Shown: positions 1-11,300 of the stretch, in pieces | Layout: each line of letters opens with the position of its first letter | How positions within the stretch are numbered: position 1 is the first letter of the stretch | Source: Priapulus caudatus | Lineage: Eukaryota > Priapulida > Priapulimorpha > Priapulimorphida > Priapulidae | Assembly: GCF_000485595.1 (NCBI RefSeq) | Contig: NW_014577297.1 | Location: 255,837 to 281,846, forward strand | DNA: 26,010 nt | Direction of reading: 5' to 3' | Made by a program: the position numbers and the translations under genes | Notes under the pieces: generated by a model | The model's database searches: none | Told to the model about the DNA's origin: nothing | What the model saw: the letters and a program-made list of their open reading frames with translations, nothing else

Positions 1-96
1 CGCGGCCTGTGTGTGTGTGGGTGTGTGTGTGTGCTTTGTATTGTGTGTGTTGTGTGTGTGTGTGTGTGTGTGTGTGTTGTATGTGTGTGTGTGTGT

Positions 97-128
<32 letters not shown>

Positions 129-175
129 GTGGTGTTTGTGTGTGTGTGTTGTGTGTGGTGTGTGTGTGTGTGTAG
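1..175. repeat. (GT)n microsatellite
   Basis: The + strand is an almost pure TG/GT dinucleotide run with occasional TGTT and TGGT interruptions. It ends at 'gtgtagccc' near 175. Such a run can adopt Z-DNA and is length-polymorphic. It creates a spurious Cys/Val-rich open frame. It lies immediately upstream of a GC-rich, possibly transcribed stretch. Confidence 0.97.
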
Positions 176-326
176 CCCACCGTGACGATCGATTTAGCGC
201 GTCGAGTCAGAGAGTTGCGAGCAGCAGCAGCCACAGTGAGCGGCGAGTCAGCAGCAGGCGAGTCGAGTCAGCAGCGCACCAGCGAGCACATACATGTTAC
301 ATGCTCGCGGAGCTATGCACTCTCCG
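176..326 (+). other. Possible first exon (5' UTR with candidate start codon)
   Basis: After the GT run, composition changes sharply to a CAG/GAGTCA-rich stretch containing short direct repeats of 'gcgagtcagcagc' type. It ends at a near-consensus splice donor: exon CTCTCCG, then GTGAGTGCC at 327. Two ATGs precede the donor. ATG at 294 reads MLHARGAMHSP and leaves phase 0. ATG at 301 leaves phase 2. Neither phase joins directly to the candidate exon at 640, which needs one preceding base. If this is an exon it may be untranslated, or a further exon may lie in between. The call rests on composition and donor quality only. Confidence 0.3.
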
Positions 327-639
327 GTGAGTGCCTCTCTGTCTATTTATATGTGTAACACCGTGGAATTTGCATATGGGCATAATTTGCTTGAAGAGAG
401 TCAAGGAATATTTTGAGAGTTAGTTTATTGGGAATTTAGGTTTTATTGTATACCAAGCGCAAACCAGCAGCAATGGACTGCCAGGTCTTCTGTACTCTTA
501 CTTCTGTATACGGTTCTTGATGGTTGTTGAGGGTAACATGTGCATCGAGGTAAGGCTGAGGGCATTAGTTATCAATCCTGTAGCAGCTAGGTTACACTGT
601 CACTGGAGCGCCATCTATAGGGAGACTTACTTCTTGTAG
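327..639. other. Intron-like or intergenic stretch
   Basis: No gene is recognised. One strong donor-like site (GAG|GTAAGG, cut after about 550) follows a short stretch open in one frame (about 472-550, reading ...LLYSYFCIRFLMVVEG...). That frame ends in phase 0, which is incompatible with the exon at 640, so I do not call it as a coding exon. Confidence 0.3.
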
Positions 640-713
640 AACGGCTGAAGGTGGATGACATTTTTTATGGCTTCGTGCTCCAAAAATATCAATCTGAAAT
701 TACAGAAGAGCAG
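640..713 (+). CDS. Candidate internal coding exon, unidentified protein
   Basis: This is a 74-nt segment between an acceptor (ACTTCTTGTAG, AG at 638-639) and a donor (CAG|GTACTG, GT at 714-715). Only one of its three frames is open. After two bases completing a split codon it reads RLKVDDIFYG and ends QSEITEEQ, an amphipathic mix of charged and aromatic residues typical of real protein. It starts needing one base from the previous exon and ends in phase 0. It could be an upstream exon of the gene whose 3' exons lie at 12093-13770, about 11 kb away. The phases do not match directly: exon 12093 needs one incoming base. An exon in between, or the alternative acceptor at 12109, would be needed. 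I do not recognise the protein. Confidence 0.35.
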
Positions 714-954
714 GTACTGACCACCACTTCGCTACGCCCGAGGTCAGGCGCGTCCACGCCGGGGCCACTCAACATGCCATATACATACACAGGTCGACCA
801 GCTGCATGCTACCAGTTTCCGAAACAATCTCCCTCATACCACCAGCGTGTGTACACCTGCATGAACACAGATCGCATTAACGTGCTCGCAGGAGCTCACC
901 CTGGCCACCACCACACCACGCCCGACCCGGCCCACACCGACACCACACACATGG
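714..954. other. Non-coding stretch with CCA/CACAC-rich tail
   Basis: No gene is recognised. From about 895 to 970 the + strand is rich in CCAC/CACAC (for example 'accaccacaccacgcccg'). This forms a simple-sequence lead-in to the first unit of the tandem duplication. Confidence 0.4.
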
Positions 955-1617
955 ACGAACGGCACCACACACGCCGCACTTCATAAGTCGGTTCTCTAAC
1001 CTGTGCAACACAAATCCAATGTCAGAAGAATATAGCTGGGGTACAGTGACAAGTTCACTCTCTACGACCGGTGAACGGCATTTAGCACAGGATCTCTTGC
1101 TGACAATTGCTACAGACTTTCAGAGCCGCATACAGATCGTCTGTAAATAATGCTCCCTGACAATTTTTAGATACCACCTCTCTTGGTTTTCCGTAGGAAG
1201 TATCCTAGACTTTAACATAATTACACCAGGTTTATAATTTTATATGTGTAACTTCACATTTCATTTTACTTGACTGTGTCATGGTGATTCAGCGATAGCG
1301 CCGCTACACGCGACCGACAAACATTACTTAATTTTGTACATAATGTTCTGCCGGAAACGATGTCGCCCCAGAAATACAGACAAACGATAAACAAGAAGAG
1401 CTCGGGTAAACATTGAGATGACAGAAAATTTACCTGGAAAAAACATATTTGGATCCGCCATTAAAACCGGAATATATAACGGTATAACTTTTAATTCTGC
1501 GCGAGTCACTGCCTGGTTTAGGCACGTCGAGTTGACTAAGACTACTTATGTGTCAGCAGTGTTGTAATGAACGAGTGTTATCATAGTTTCATTACTCATT
1601 ACTCGATAGGTCATGTC

Positions 1618-2690
1618 AGCAGGCACTTGGAACGTCTCAATAAAAAAAATTAATGGGTAAATAAACATGAATGCTACAAAAAGTCTTAAATGTTTCATTA
1701 GGCACTCTATTTCACCTGCTGAACTGCACGGTTCAAATGCTCATCTGCAAACACACAAAATACACCGTATGCCGCCCGCGCGCTGTGCAGCGTGGCACAA
1801 ACAACCATGAATAAGAGGCAGGTAAGGAAAGCGCGGATGAAATAAATTCGCGCGGCGGCTCGCTTTATTTTCTCACGATCACTGAACGAAAACCGGCATC
1901 AACAGCTTCACTTGGTTATCTATGTGTACATAAATGTTCACTTGTTTCGGAGATAACTCTGGCCTTTGTTTTCTTACTACTCCCGCCAGAGATTATCTCG
2001 CGAATCCTGCACGAAATGTGCTCTCCGTGAAAAAATGTTAAAAAGGACGACATGATCCGAAAATCCCTAACGGCCACTACTTTCAATCGAGTCGCGTAGT
2101 AGTCGCTGTGTGTGCGTGACGTTCATTGCTCGCGACGATTCGTGCTTGGCTTGGCGGGCTCGAAATGCGAGCTCGGAGGCGGCAGCAGCCTCATCCCGGC
2201 ATTATGCATGCCGCGCCCATTACTCGTTGTCATAAACAGACATCTCGGTCCTCTGTTACATGTCACGGACGAGCACAATTTCGGCAGATTTTGCGGATAT
2301 CTCTGGCGGGAGTAGGTAAGAACAAAGGCCCAGAGTTATAATCGACACAATGTGAACATTTATGTACACATACGATACCAAGATGGAAGCTGTTGGAATT
2401 GCGTTTTCGTTCATGCTGATCCGTAGAAATATGCGAGCGTTCGAGCGAATTTTTTCAATCGCGCTTTCCTACCTGCCTCTCTTATTTCATGTTGTTTAGT
2501 GCACGCTTGCCACAGCCGCGGGCGCGGCATACGGTGTATCTTGTGTGTTGCAGATCGAGCATTCTGACCGGCATTCACAGGTGAAATAGAGTAGGCCTAG
2601 AGAAACATTAAGATTTCTTGTACATTTCATGTTTATTTACCATTAATTTTTTTTTTGGTATTGAGGACGTTCAAGGCCTGTGCGATCATA
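1618..2690. repeat. Long imperfect foldback (inverted repeat) in unit A
   Basis: The left arm (about 1618-2055) is the imperfect reverse complement of the right arm (about 2232-2690). Matching landmarks, left versus reverse-complemented right, include 'ggtaaataaacatgaa', 'tctatttcacctg', 'acaccgtatgccgc', 'tgtgtacataaatgttcac' and 'ctactcccgccagaga'. The 175-bp centre is GC-rich with CAG repeats. Arm length of about 450 bp suits a foldback transposon or a non-autonomous element with long terminal inverted repeats. No protein is visible and no target-site duplication could be fixed. Confidence 0.85.
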
Positions 2691-3019
2691 GTGACTTATG
2701 TACGCTCAAAGAAACGGCACTTGTTAGGCCGTTACGATAGCCCAGCAGCGCGCCAGGGAAAGCCAGTAACGCCAATGTATTATTGACGTTAGTCACACAG
2801 GCCTGGTCGGGTTCAGTGGCTATGGTTAATAATAAATAAACTTAATGTTGAATTGTTATAGGCACTTGCCACTAGTTCAATACGGCCATGACTGTACGTG
2901 TAAAAATACTCAATACTAGTCAAATAACTAACCCACTACTCATTGGACGTCAACTTTACTGTTGGTGTCTGGCTGTGAGTGCCAATGCAAGATTCACGAT
3001 TCAAAACAGTTTTATTAGC

Positions 3020-3368
3020 TACAGTGATAAGCTCTCATATTATAACAATTGTGCATTTTATGAGAAAGCGATGAAATTTCTAGCCTATAGTTAGTATATA
3101 CCATGATGTTTATTTTCAGATGTGGGAGCGGGCGAAAGTCAGAGTTTGACCTCTGAGCGACCGTGAAGTAGCGTCAAATCCAAGATGGCCGCCAGTCCAC
3201 CGCGGTCTTAATGTTCAAACCGCGTTTAATTTTGCAACCAAAGCAGCCGTAGAAAACATTTAAGGTGTTGATTTCCCAACCTAAATGCGGGGATGGACCA
3301 TTCATTGGTGATACCTTTTGAGATCCGTAGAACTCGAAGGACATGCATTTAGGCCAAGGTCAAGGGGC
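3020..3368. repeat. Left terminal inverted repeat of the transposon
   Basis: Reverse-complement partner of about 6335-6665. It includes direct AGGTCA-like half-sites in 'ggccaaggtcaagg' at the inner edge, mirrored at 6338-6352. The arms differ by substitutions and small indels, so the element is not very recent or the copy is poorly assembled. Confidence 0.88.
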
Positions 3369-3479
3369 AAAAATTTACCAAAAAATAAGAAATCGCTTGA
3401 AGACTTTGCAACAGTAAACACCCAGCAATGTAATTTCAAAATTACATACTTAAGATTACCCATATATTTGATGATCATT

Positions 3480-6242
3480 TTCAAGTCTTGCCAGCACTTG
3501 CAACCCTGGCCACGATTCCTGTCCTTGCTGTTTGACCAACCACTGTATGCTCTTGCTAAGGAAAGTCCAGTGGACTGGCCAGCCGACTCACTGGAAGAGG
3601 CAGTCACTCCTTGTGATCATGCTTCGGTGGTCTACACATCGAGATGGTAATTGTTGAAGTTCTGGGAGACTGTGGAAGACAGTGGATTGGACGAACGCCT
3701 TGCCGTACAGGCAGACCCATTGCAAGTTCCTGCGAACAGCAACATCTGCCTCATAATCGCAGGCATTTCACCAAGACACGCCATGTACACCAAGTCACAG
3801 CTTGCAAGCCTGTATACACTTCCTGCACACAAGCTTACAATGAAGATGCCCAATCGATGATACTGGATGCCATGGTACGCAGATAGGTCGCGTCCTTTGA
3901 GGAGCTTGGCGGCCTACAGCCACGTGTCCACTTTGACTACTGGCATGAGCCCTGTCATTTGCGTGCTCTGCTTCTGCCCGGTACATCAGGTCACTTCGTG
4001 AAAGGTAACTTGTTCAGCCTGTACGTGAATAATCCCTGACGCAGATCATGCCTGGATGTTTGCCCTAGATCACACGCACTACTCCAAGTTTGCTTCCGTA
4101 CACATCCGTGAGCATGACGACTCTTGCTTGAAAAACCCCAATGTCCTAGCAGAATTCAAGTCTGGAAACTTCGTTGCCCTGCTGCCACAAACCAGCCACA
4201 AGTTTTCTGCCTATGGCACATTGACGCAGTTCCCTAAGCCAAACAATGCAATGGTTGAAAGGTCTTCTGTGGGCTATAGGCCGACTGACAGGCAATCCAG
4301 GAAGCACTCAGACGCTGGATGGTAGCCAGGCCAGAAATTGCCAGAATACTACAGGAGTTTGAGAAACAGGCCGCATAAAGCAACAGGGTCTGAGGCTGTT
4401 GACACTGGGCACCCTCACCGAAGACCAGCAAACATGGAGTGCAAGCCCAGCATTCCTGAAGGAGTTTAAGCGCACTTGCTGACAGTGCCTGAAAGAGGAT
4501 GGGGAATTCATTTCTAGAAATCAGCCAAGATCCTACTAGTTATTAACACAAGGCGGAACATCATGGACACCCAAGTGCGCTGGAAAACTGTGAGAAGATT
4601 GAGAGCCCTTTGGGTTTGAGAAGCGGTACACTAAGTTTGTGGACAGAAAGGTTAGAACGAGTGTACCACACCTGCTGCACACAGACACTTCCAAACGAAC
4701 AAGTTGCCACTTTTCAGTAAGCCACGGTCGAAGATTAAGTCAAAAACAGCGGGAGGCACAAGCTCGGCCTGCACTGAAGAAGTGACTTGTGCGTCGTCTT
4801 TCCGAGGCGTGTACATCTCCTGTCAAACTCGGATTGGAGACAATTCAACAATTTCTTCTCCAATGGAAACAGGCAGCCCTGCCAGCTCTGTCACTGGAGA
4901 AAAAAATGCCGTTTGGGTTAAAGCCAGATCTACTTCGCTGCCTGGGAATCAGATGCTCTCGAAAACAATAGTGTGCCTGGTGGCTGATGCACGAATTTGC
5001 ATGGTGCCGCTGTGCCGTTCAAATGCTTAAATCCTGGGGACATCAAGAACATTTAAAGAGCTTGCAAAGCAGTGTTTTGCCACCATACATCTCTCCTGAA
5101 CTCGCAGAATGCGGCCGCAGTCGGACCTTGTCTGCACGGATGTATAGCCTACCTGCCAGGCCTGAAAGCACACTCAGACAGACATTAGGGGAAATGGGCC
5201 ATCAGGAAATGGGGCTGTCTCCTATCTACTTGTTGAATGCAAATTAACTGGAAGGACTTCCTTCGAGTCAGATGAGAACCAAACCCGAATTATTTGCTTT
5301 CTGTCACGCGAGGCTGTTCACATTCATTCTAGCAGAAGGCAAGGAATGTATGCAACAGTTAGAAGTGGCCGGTTCCTGTGCTCTCCTGTCGAGTTCATTC
5401 ATTGGGCCCCTTGCCCATGCTTTCATAAGAGGAGGCTGGAACACTTGTCTACTTCTCCATTGTGGGCAGATGCTGTGCAAAAAAGGGGGACCATACGTAC
5501 CATTTGATACTGATTGTTGGTGGTACTCGCGCTGTGGCTTCATTCTGGCAGATAGCTCCTTGATGAGCTGGTTGGTGGCCTTTGGTGTTGGCCTCAATCG
5601 TTCGGGTTACACAGCGTCCTTAACGAAATGCTTGCCCACAATGAATCCAACACAGTGGGTCTCACTCTCCCAGTCTTTCACGCTTTCATACCGGACTGTG
5701 ACACTGTATCTTGGCATTCGCTGGGCCAGAGGAAAGAAGACTGCCCTGTGGGAAACTTGGAAGACTTTCCAGAGGTGAATTGATGCTTTCAGTGAACTCC
5801 TATGCCATGCGATGACGAGTCAGCTGAAGCGATCAATGTTATTGCTAGAGCGTTTTTGTGGTGCTCCTGTATGACCGAACCAGTGCAGAGCCACGTACTG
5901 TGAATGATGCCAGAAACATGCTCTTCACACAGAAGTCTATGAACTCTACGAGAACAATCCTCCAACCCAGGTCGCACATCAAGCGCTCTTGCTACAGACA
6001 ACTGTTTTGGAACCAGGCATTGCGTCATGGATCCAGAGATTCCAGAACCATCGACTGGGGGCTGACAAAGGAAACAACTGTGGTGGCAGCCCTTTGGACC
6101 ACTCTCCCTAGGCTTAAAGCCAGCAAAATCGTGCCATGAATTGATCCACTGTCGCTGCGAGAAAGCATGCACTGGACGCTGCAAGTGTGCCAAAGCTGTT
6201 CCCCTGTGCTTGTGCTGGTGTGCTGTGTGCTGCTTGTGTTGA
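3480..6242 (+). pseudogene. Decayed transposon protein, uncharacterised invertebrate family
   Basis: Recognisable blocks occur in collinear order but in changing frames: PWPRFLSLLFDQPLYALAK (3504-3560), TRHVHQVT (3776-3799), FALDHTHYSKF (4059-4091), PEIARILQEFEKQ (from about 4331), LPLFSKPRSKIKSK (about 4704-4745), CQTRIGD (about 4821-4841), PVFHAF (5670-5687), CDTVS (5697-5711), GKKTALWETWK (5731-5763), LLYDRTS (5864-5884) and a cysteine-rich tail (6138-6239) with 11 Cys, ending in TGA at 6240-6242. From memory, the order and motifs match a family of long 'uncharacterized' predicted proteins recurrent in cnidarian, mollusc, echinoderm and chordate-relative genomes. I know of no assigned superfamily, and no catalytic triad is clear to me. 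The tail looks like a zinc-binding CxC-type segment. The frame changes at least seven times, and in-frame stops are also present. Decay is the simplest reading, but assembly indels could contribute. Confidence 0.8.
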
Positions 6243-6334
6243 CTTGTGCTGGGGTGTGTTTCTGTTCTGTTTGAACATTTACCAAGTAGAATATTTATGA
6301 AAATAGCGCATATTTGATTTTTGAAACGTTAATT

Positions 6335-6665
6335 CGACCTTGACCTTGGCCTAAATGCCTGTCCTGAGTTCTAGCGCATCTCAAAATGTATTCACCAAAG
6401 AATGGTCATCCCAATTTAGTTGAAATCCGACACCTTAAATTGTTTTTCTACGCTGTATTGGTTCCAAATTAAGCGCGTTTGAACATTAAGACACGTGTGG
6501 ACTGGCGGCCATCTTGGATTTGACCTCTCACGGTCTTCAGGGTCAAGAAACCTGTACTTCCCTCCACATCTTAAAATAAAACATCCATTGGTATATATAA
6601 CTATGCTGAAATTCATGCTTTTCTCATAAAATGCACAATTGTTGTGGTGTATCTGCTGCACTATA
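6335..6665. repeat. Right terminal inverted repeat of the transposon
   Basis: Partner of 3020-3368. It contains 'ggcggccatcttggatttga', the complement of the left-arm block. Downstream, 'tcttgtgcaaagac' resumes the tandem-unit sequence found uninterrupted near 10508 in unit B. Confidence 0.88.
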
Positions 6666-8392
6666 TCTTGTGCAAAGACATAACATACATTATTATAAAA
6701 AGAAATACGACGTGGTGATATGTTCGTCGAGCATCGGACACCTTGTTCGTATGCGCCATTCGTCCGCAGCAGTTGTTGTGCATGCGCATGTTGTTTTCCT
6801 GTGTTTGTTTATGTTGTGCTGCCGCAGTGCGCACGCACGAGTGCCGGGAGGTAGCGAAGTGTGAAGGATGGGGGGCGGGTCTCTCCCCAGAAAATGTTGA
6901 AATCTCTAGACCCTCTAAATGCTTAAATTGCTTGAGCGTTTTGTTACGTTTGGCTGCCTCAATATTTCAATGACTAATTATAGTGAACAAGAAGATACTG
7001 GTAAAATTTATTTGATTTTGCAAGAATCATCAGTTAACCATCCAACAACTCAACATAAATTTGATCAACAATTAATACAATAAAACAACAGCGGAACGAA
7101 GCGAAGACTCACGCAGAACAAAACAACAAGACTTTCTCAACAGTAATGTAAGGCATAGAGAATATTAGGTAGATGATTATGCATTATACCGATAATGAAG
7201 CGTACTTTCATATGTACAGAAGCCGTTGCGTACAACAAAACACGTAGGTTTGTGCACCCAGTGCAATAAAAATAAATTATAAATTTATTATATAAATGTA
7301 TATAATAATATAAATAAACAATCACTGAAAAGGATAGGTCACTCGTACTATGTAGTGTACACTCTCACTCTCAATTCAATTCCCACTTTTCTCTGACTAG
7401 GCGGCTGGGTCTATTTCTCAGGTAGTAATTTCTTCAGTCAATCATAGTCTTGCGTTGAGAAGCAAATCTATTTCCAGATGGTGATTGTGAAAAGATGGGA
7501 GCGGTTGATGCTTTGGTGATTTGAGTGTCGGTGAGTGCTTTCACCCAAGGCCTGCGACATCACACTTTGTACAGCAGTATGTTCGGGATGCATTTCAATA
7601 TTGAAACGAGGACAACTCTCGTACTGAAGGCTAGCTTTTGTCTATATTCTATTTTTCTTTATTATAAGTACATGCTCGAGCTGCATTGATTTGAGTCAAT
7701 GCTGTTTGTCATCATAGGAGACATTATTTCCTGGCTGTCTTACTCTTACACTTATACTTTACATGTAAGGCCATTGATGGGCTATACCGTCCACGGCCAC
7801 GCAAGTATCCTTCGATGGGACAGCGAGCTTTAGTTCGTTCAGCCGAGGTTGTCTGTTCTATAGAGATGTTTACTAGCAGGGTTCACGTACATACAAAACC
7901 ATCTGTTGTTATATAATGCAGGCCGACATTAATTGTAATGCTCGTTTACACACTGCCATTTTATGTCTGAAAATATTATTTTTTGTTCTCAGTTAAGGAA
8001 TACAAGCAGGATTGCCTCGTGCCTATCAATAGTGAATTACAACCCTAATTGTAAATTAAAGCATTATGTTTTGTATTGTGTGAATATCAGGGTTGCTATG
8101 TGTAATCAGTTGATTGTCTAGTATATCTGCTAACCCAGTTGTAAATATTATTTAAGTATATATGAGCTTTTGTATTATAAAAGTCATATAAATTCATTTA
8201 AATGTGTATTTCAGTTACCTAATTCTTGTCCTAAACATCAACCCATGCTTTATAGATACTATACCTTAACATTTGAATACGTGTTGTGTGTATGTGTTTC
8301 GTATGATGCATGCGCTGCATGTGCTGTTAGTGAAAGCCAGATTAAAATTATGTGTAAGTGCAAAAAATTATTGTAAAAATTACACATGACAT

Positions 8393-11300
8393 ACGGACAC
8401 ACACGCGCACTTCATAAGTCGGTCCTCTAACCTGGTGCAACACAACATCAATGTCAGGAAGAATATAGTGGGGTACAGTGACAATGTCACTCTCTACGAC
8501 CGGTGAACGGCATAGCACAGGATCCTCTTGCTGACAAATTGTACAGACTTCAGAGCCGCATACAAGATCGTCTCGTAAATAATGCTCCCTGACAATTTTT
8601 AGGATACCACCTCTCTTGGTTTTCCGTAGGAATATCCTAGACTTTAACATAATTACACCAGGTTTATAATTTTATATGTAGTAACTTCACATTTCATTTC
8701 ATTGACTGTGCATGGTTGATAGCGATAGCCGCGCTACCACGCGGACAAACATTACTTATTTTGTACATAATGTTCTTCCGAAAGATGTCGCCCAAATACA
8801 ACAAACGATAAACAAGAAGACTCCGGTAAACATTGAGATGACAGAAAATTTACCTGGAAAAACATATTGGATCGCATTAAAACCGGAATATATAACAGGT
8901 ATAACTTAATTCTGCTCGAGTCACTGCTGCGTTTAGGACGTCGAGTTGACTAAGCTACTTATTGTTCAGCAGTGTTGTAATGAACGATGTTATCATAGTC
9001 ATTACTCATACTCATAGTCATAGTCACAGGCACTTGGAACGTGACTCATAAAACAAAATTTAACCTGCGTAAAATAAAACATTGAAAGCTGTACCACAAT
9101 GAGTCTTATGTTATCTCTCGGCGCTTACTACTATTTCACTGATGAATGCCGCTGTAAATTGGCTCATCTGCACACACAAATACACCGTTATGCCCTGGCC
9201 CGGGCGCTGCTGCCAGCGATGCACAAACACACCTATGAATAAGAGCAGCAGGTAGGAAAGCGCGCATTGGAAAATTCGCTCGCGCTCGCTAGATTTCTCA
9301 CGATCATTGCTGAATCGAAACGCATCCAACAGCTTTCCATCATGCGCTATACTATGTGTACCATAATGTTCACCTTGTTCGCCGATTATAACTTCTGGCT
9401 TTGTTCTTAGCGCTACTCCCCCCAGACGATATTCTCGCGAAATCCTGGCACGCACAATGCTGCTCTTCCCTGTGCAAAATGTAAAGAGGATTCGACATGA
9501 TCCGAAATCGGCTCTAACGGCACTACTTTCACTCCAGATCGCTGTAGTACGTAGTGTGTCTGTGACGTCATGCCCGCAGCGCCATTGCTGCCTTGCGCTT
9601 GGCCGGGCGCGACAGATGGAGCTCGCGAGGCCGGCACGCAGCTCATCCCCGGCATGCCATGCGCCCATTGACTTCGTGTATAAACAGACATCTCCGTCCT
9701 CTTTACGATTTTTTCACCGGAGAGCACACTTTCGGTGCCAGGATTTTGCCGAGATTCATCTCTGGCGGCAGTAGGTTAAGAACAATAGGCCAGCAGTTAT
9801 AATCGAACAGTGAACTAACTTTATGTCACACATAGATACCAAGATGGAAGCTCTTGGATGCGCTTTTCGCTTCTAGTGTAATCGTGAGAAATGATTTAAG
9901 CAAGCCGTCGCACGCGAATTTTTCAAATCGCGCATTTTCCTACCTTGCTCTTCTTATTTCTGTTGTTTGTGCACGCCTGCACAGCGCCGGCGCGGGCCGG
10001 CATCGGTGTATTTGTGGTGTTGCAGTATGAGCATTTGACCATGGCATTTCACAGCCGCTTGAAAAATAGAGTAGGCCTAGAGAAAATTATCAGACTTCTT
10101 TGCGGTACATTCTCATGCTTCTATTGACTATTAACTTTTTTTTTATATGCAGACCGTTCAAGTGCAACTGTGGTCATTAGTGTACTATGCGTAGCTCAAG
10201 GAAACGGCATTGCTAGGTTAGAATACCAATGCAGCGCCAGAGAAAGCCAAGTAACCGCCAGATGATATATTGACGTTAGTCACACCAAGCCTCGGTCGGG
10301 TTAAGCTGCGCCTACTGTAATAACTAATAACACTTAATGTTGAACTGTTATAGGCCACTGCCAGTAGCTTCAGATACGCATCGACTGTTAGGGCTAAAAA
10401 TAACTCAATACTAAGTCAATACTAACATTACTCACTGGACGTCAAACTTTACTGTTGGTGTCTGGCTGTAGTGCAAGTGCCAAGATTCAAGATTCAAACA
10501 GTTTTATTTGTGCATAAGACATACATACATTATTATAAAAGAAATACGACGTGGATATTCGTCCGAGCATCGGACACTTGTTCGTATGCTCCATTCGTCC
10601 GAGCAGTTGTTGCGCATGCGCTGTTTATGTTGTGTGCCGCAGGCGCACGGCACGAGTGCCGGAGGTAGGAAGTGTGAAGGGGGGGGGGTCTCTCCCCAGA
10701 AAATGTTGAAATCTAGACCCTCTAAAATGCTAAATTGCTATGAGCGTTTTGTTACGTTTTGCTGCTCAATATTCAATGACTATAAAATGAACAAGAAGAT
10801 ACTGTAAAATTTATTGATTTTGCAAGATCATCAAGTTAAACCATCAACAACTCAACATAAATTGATCAAATTAATAACAATAAAACAACAGCAGGAACGA
10901 AGGAAGATCACGCAGAACAAAACAAAAGACTTTCTCACATAATGTAGGCATAGAGAAATTATCAGAGTAGATGCATTATGATTATACCGATAATGAAGGT
11001 ACTCATATGTACAGAAAGGTTTGCGTACAAAAACACGTAGGTTTGTGCACCCGTGATAAAAATAAATTATAAATTTATATATAAATTATATAATAATATA
11101 AATAAACAAATCACTGAAAAGGATAGGTCACTGTACTATGTAGTGTACACTCTCACTCTCAATTCAATTCCCACTCTTTCTCTGACTAGGCTTGGGTCTA
11201 TTTCTCAGGTAGTAATTTCTTCAGTCACTCATAGTCTTGCGTTGAGAAGAACATCTATTTCCAGATGGTGATGGTGAAAGTGGGAGCGGTGAGCTGGTGA

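Larger units (their letters stand above)
3020..6665 (+). mobile_element. TIR DNA transposon, about 3.65 kb, with decayed coding region
   Basis: Long imperfect terminal inverted repeats bound the element. The left TIR is about 3020-3368 and the right about 6335-6665. Matching landmarks, left versus reverse-complemented right, are 'aacaattgtgcattttatg' at 3044-3062, 'tcaaatccaagatggccgcc', 'cttaatgttcaaac' and 'ggcatttaggccaaggtcaa'-like sequence at the inner edge. The outermost match is TA(C/T)AGTG at 3020-3026 and 6659-6665. Unit B of the tandem duplication is an empty site: 'cagttttatt' joins 'tgtgcataagac' near 10498-10520. In unit A the same two pieces lie left and right of the element, separated from it by a few ambiguous bases. 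Target-site duplication length is therefore not resolved. The internal region encodes one long protein (see the pseudogene entry). Confidence 0.9.
955..8375 (+). repeat. Tandem duplication, unit A (split by a transposon)
   Basis: The two flanks 955-3019 and 6666-8375 align in order and orientation with 8393-12064. Shared anchors include 'gcacttcataagtcgg' (near 973 and 8409), 'gagtaggcctagag' (near 2590 and 10069), 'attattataaaa' (near 6690 and 10530) and 'gtcatataaattcattt' (near 8184 and 11890). Without the inserted transposon the unit is about 3.78 kb. No convincing intact ORF is present. It holds a long foldback (1618-2690), a G-rich fragment ending in 'tctctccccagaaaatgtt' (6868-6900), and an AT-rich block around 7260-7320. 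Differences from unit B are mostly single-base indels, plus a few larger ones: about 30 bp near 7790-7845 and a changed patch near 8040-8080. Confidence 0.92.

Noticed and set aside
13-330. 105-codon open frame on the + strand
   Set aside because: Most of it is Cys/Val translation of the GT microsatellite; any reading frame over (GT)n is open.
3302-3607. Minus-strand 101-codon frame
   Set aside because: Shadow of the transposon TIR and coding block on the + strand, which has the recognisable PWPRFLSLLFDQ motif.
5272-5778. 168-codon frame as an intact independent gene
   Set aside because: It is one frame segment of the broken transposon protein. Only its end (GKKTALWETWK) is in the family frame; the family blocks just before it (PVFHAF, CDTVS) lie in another frame.
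9111-9668. 185-codon minus-strand frame in unit B
   Set aside because: Crosses the foldback arm, is not kept open in unit A at the same place, and shows no domain.
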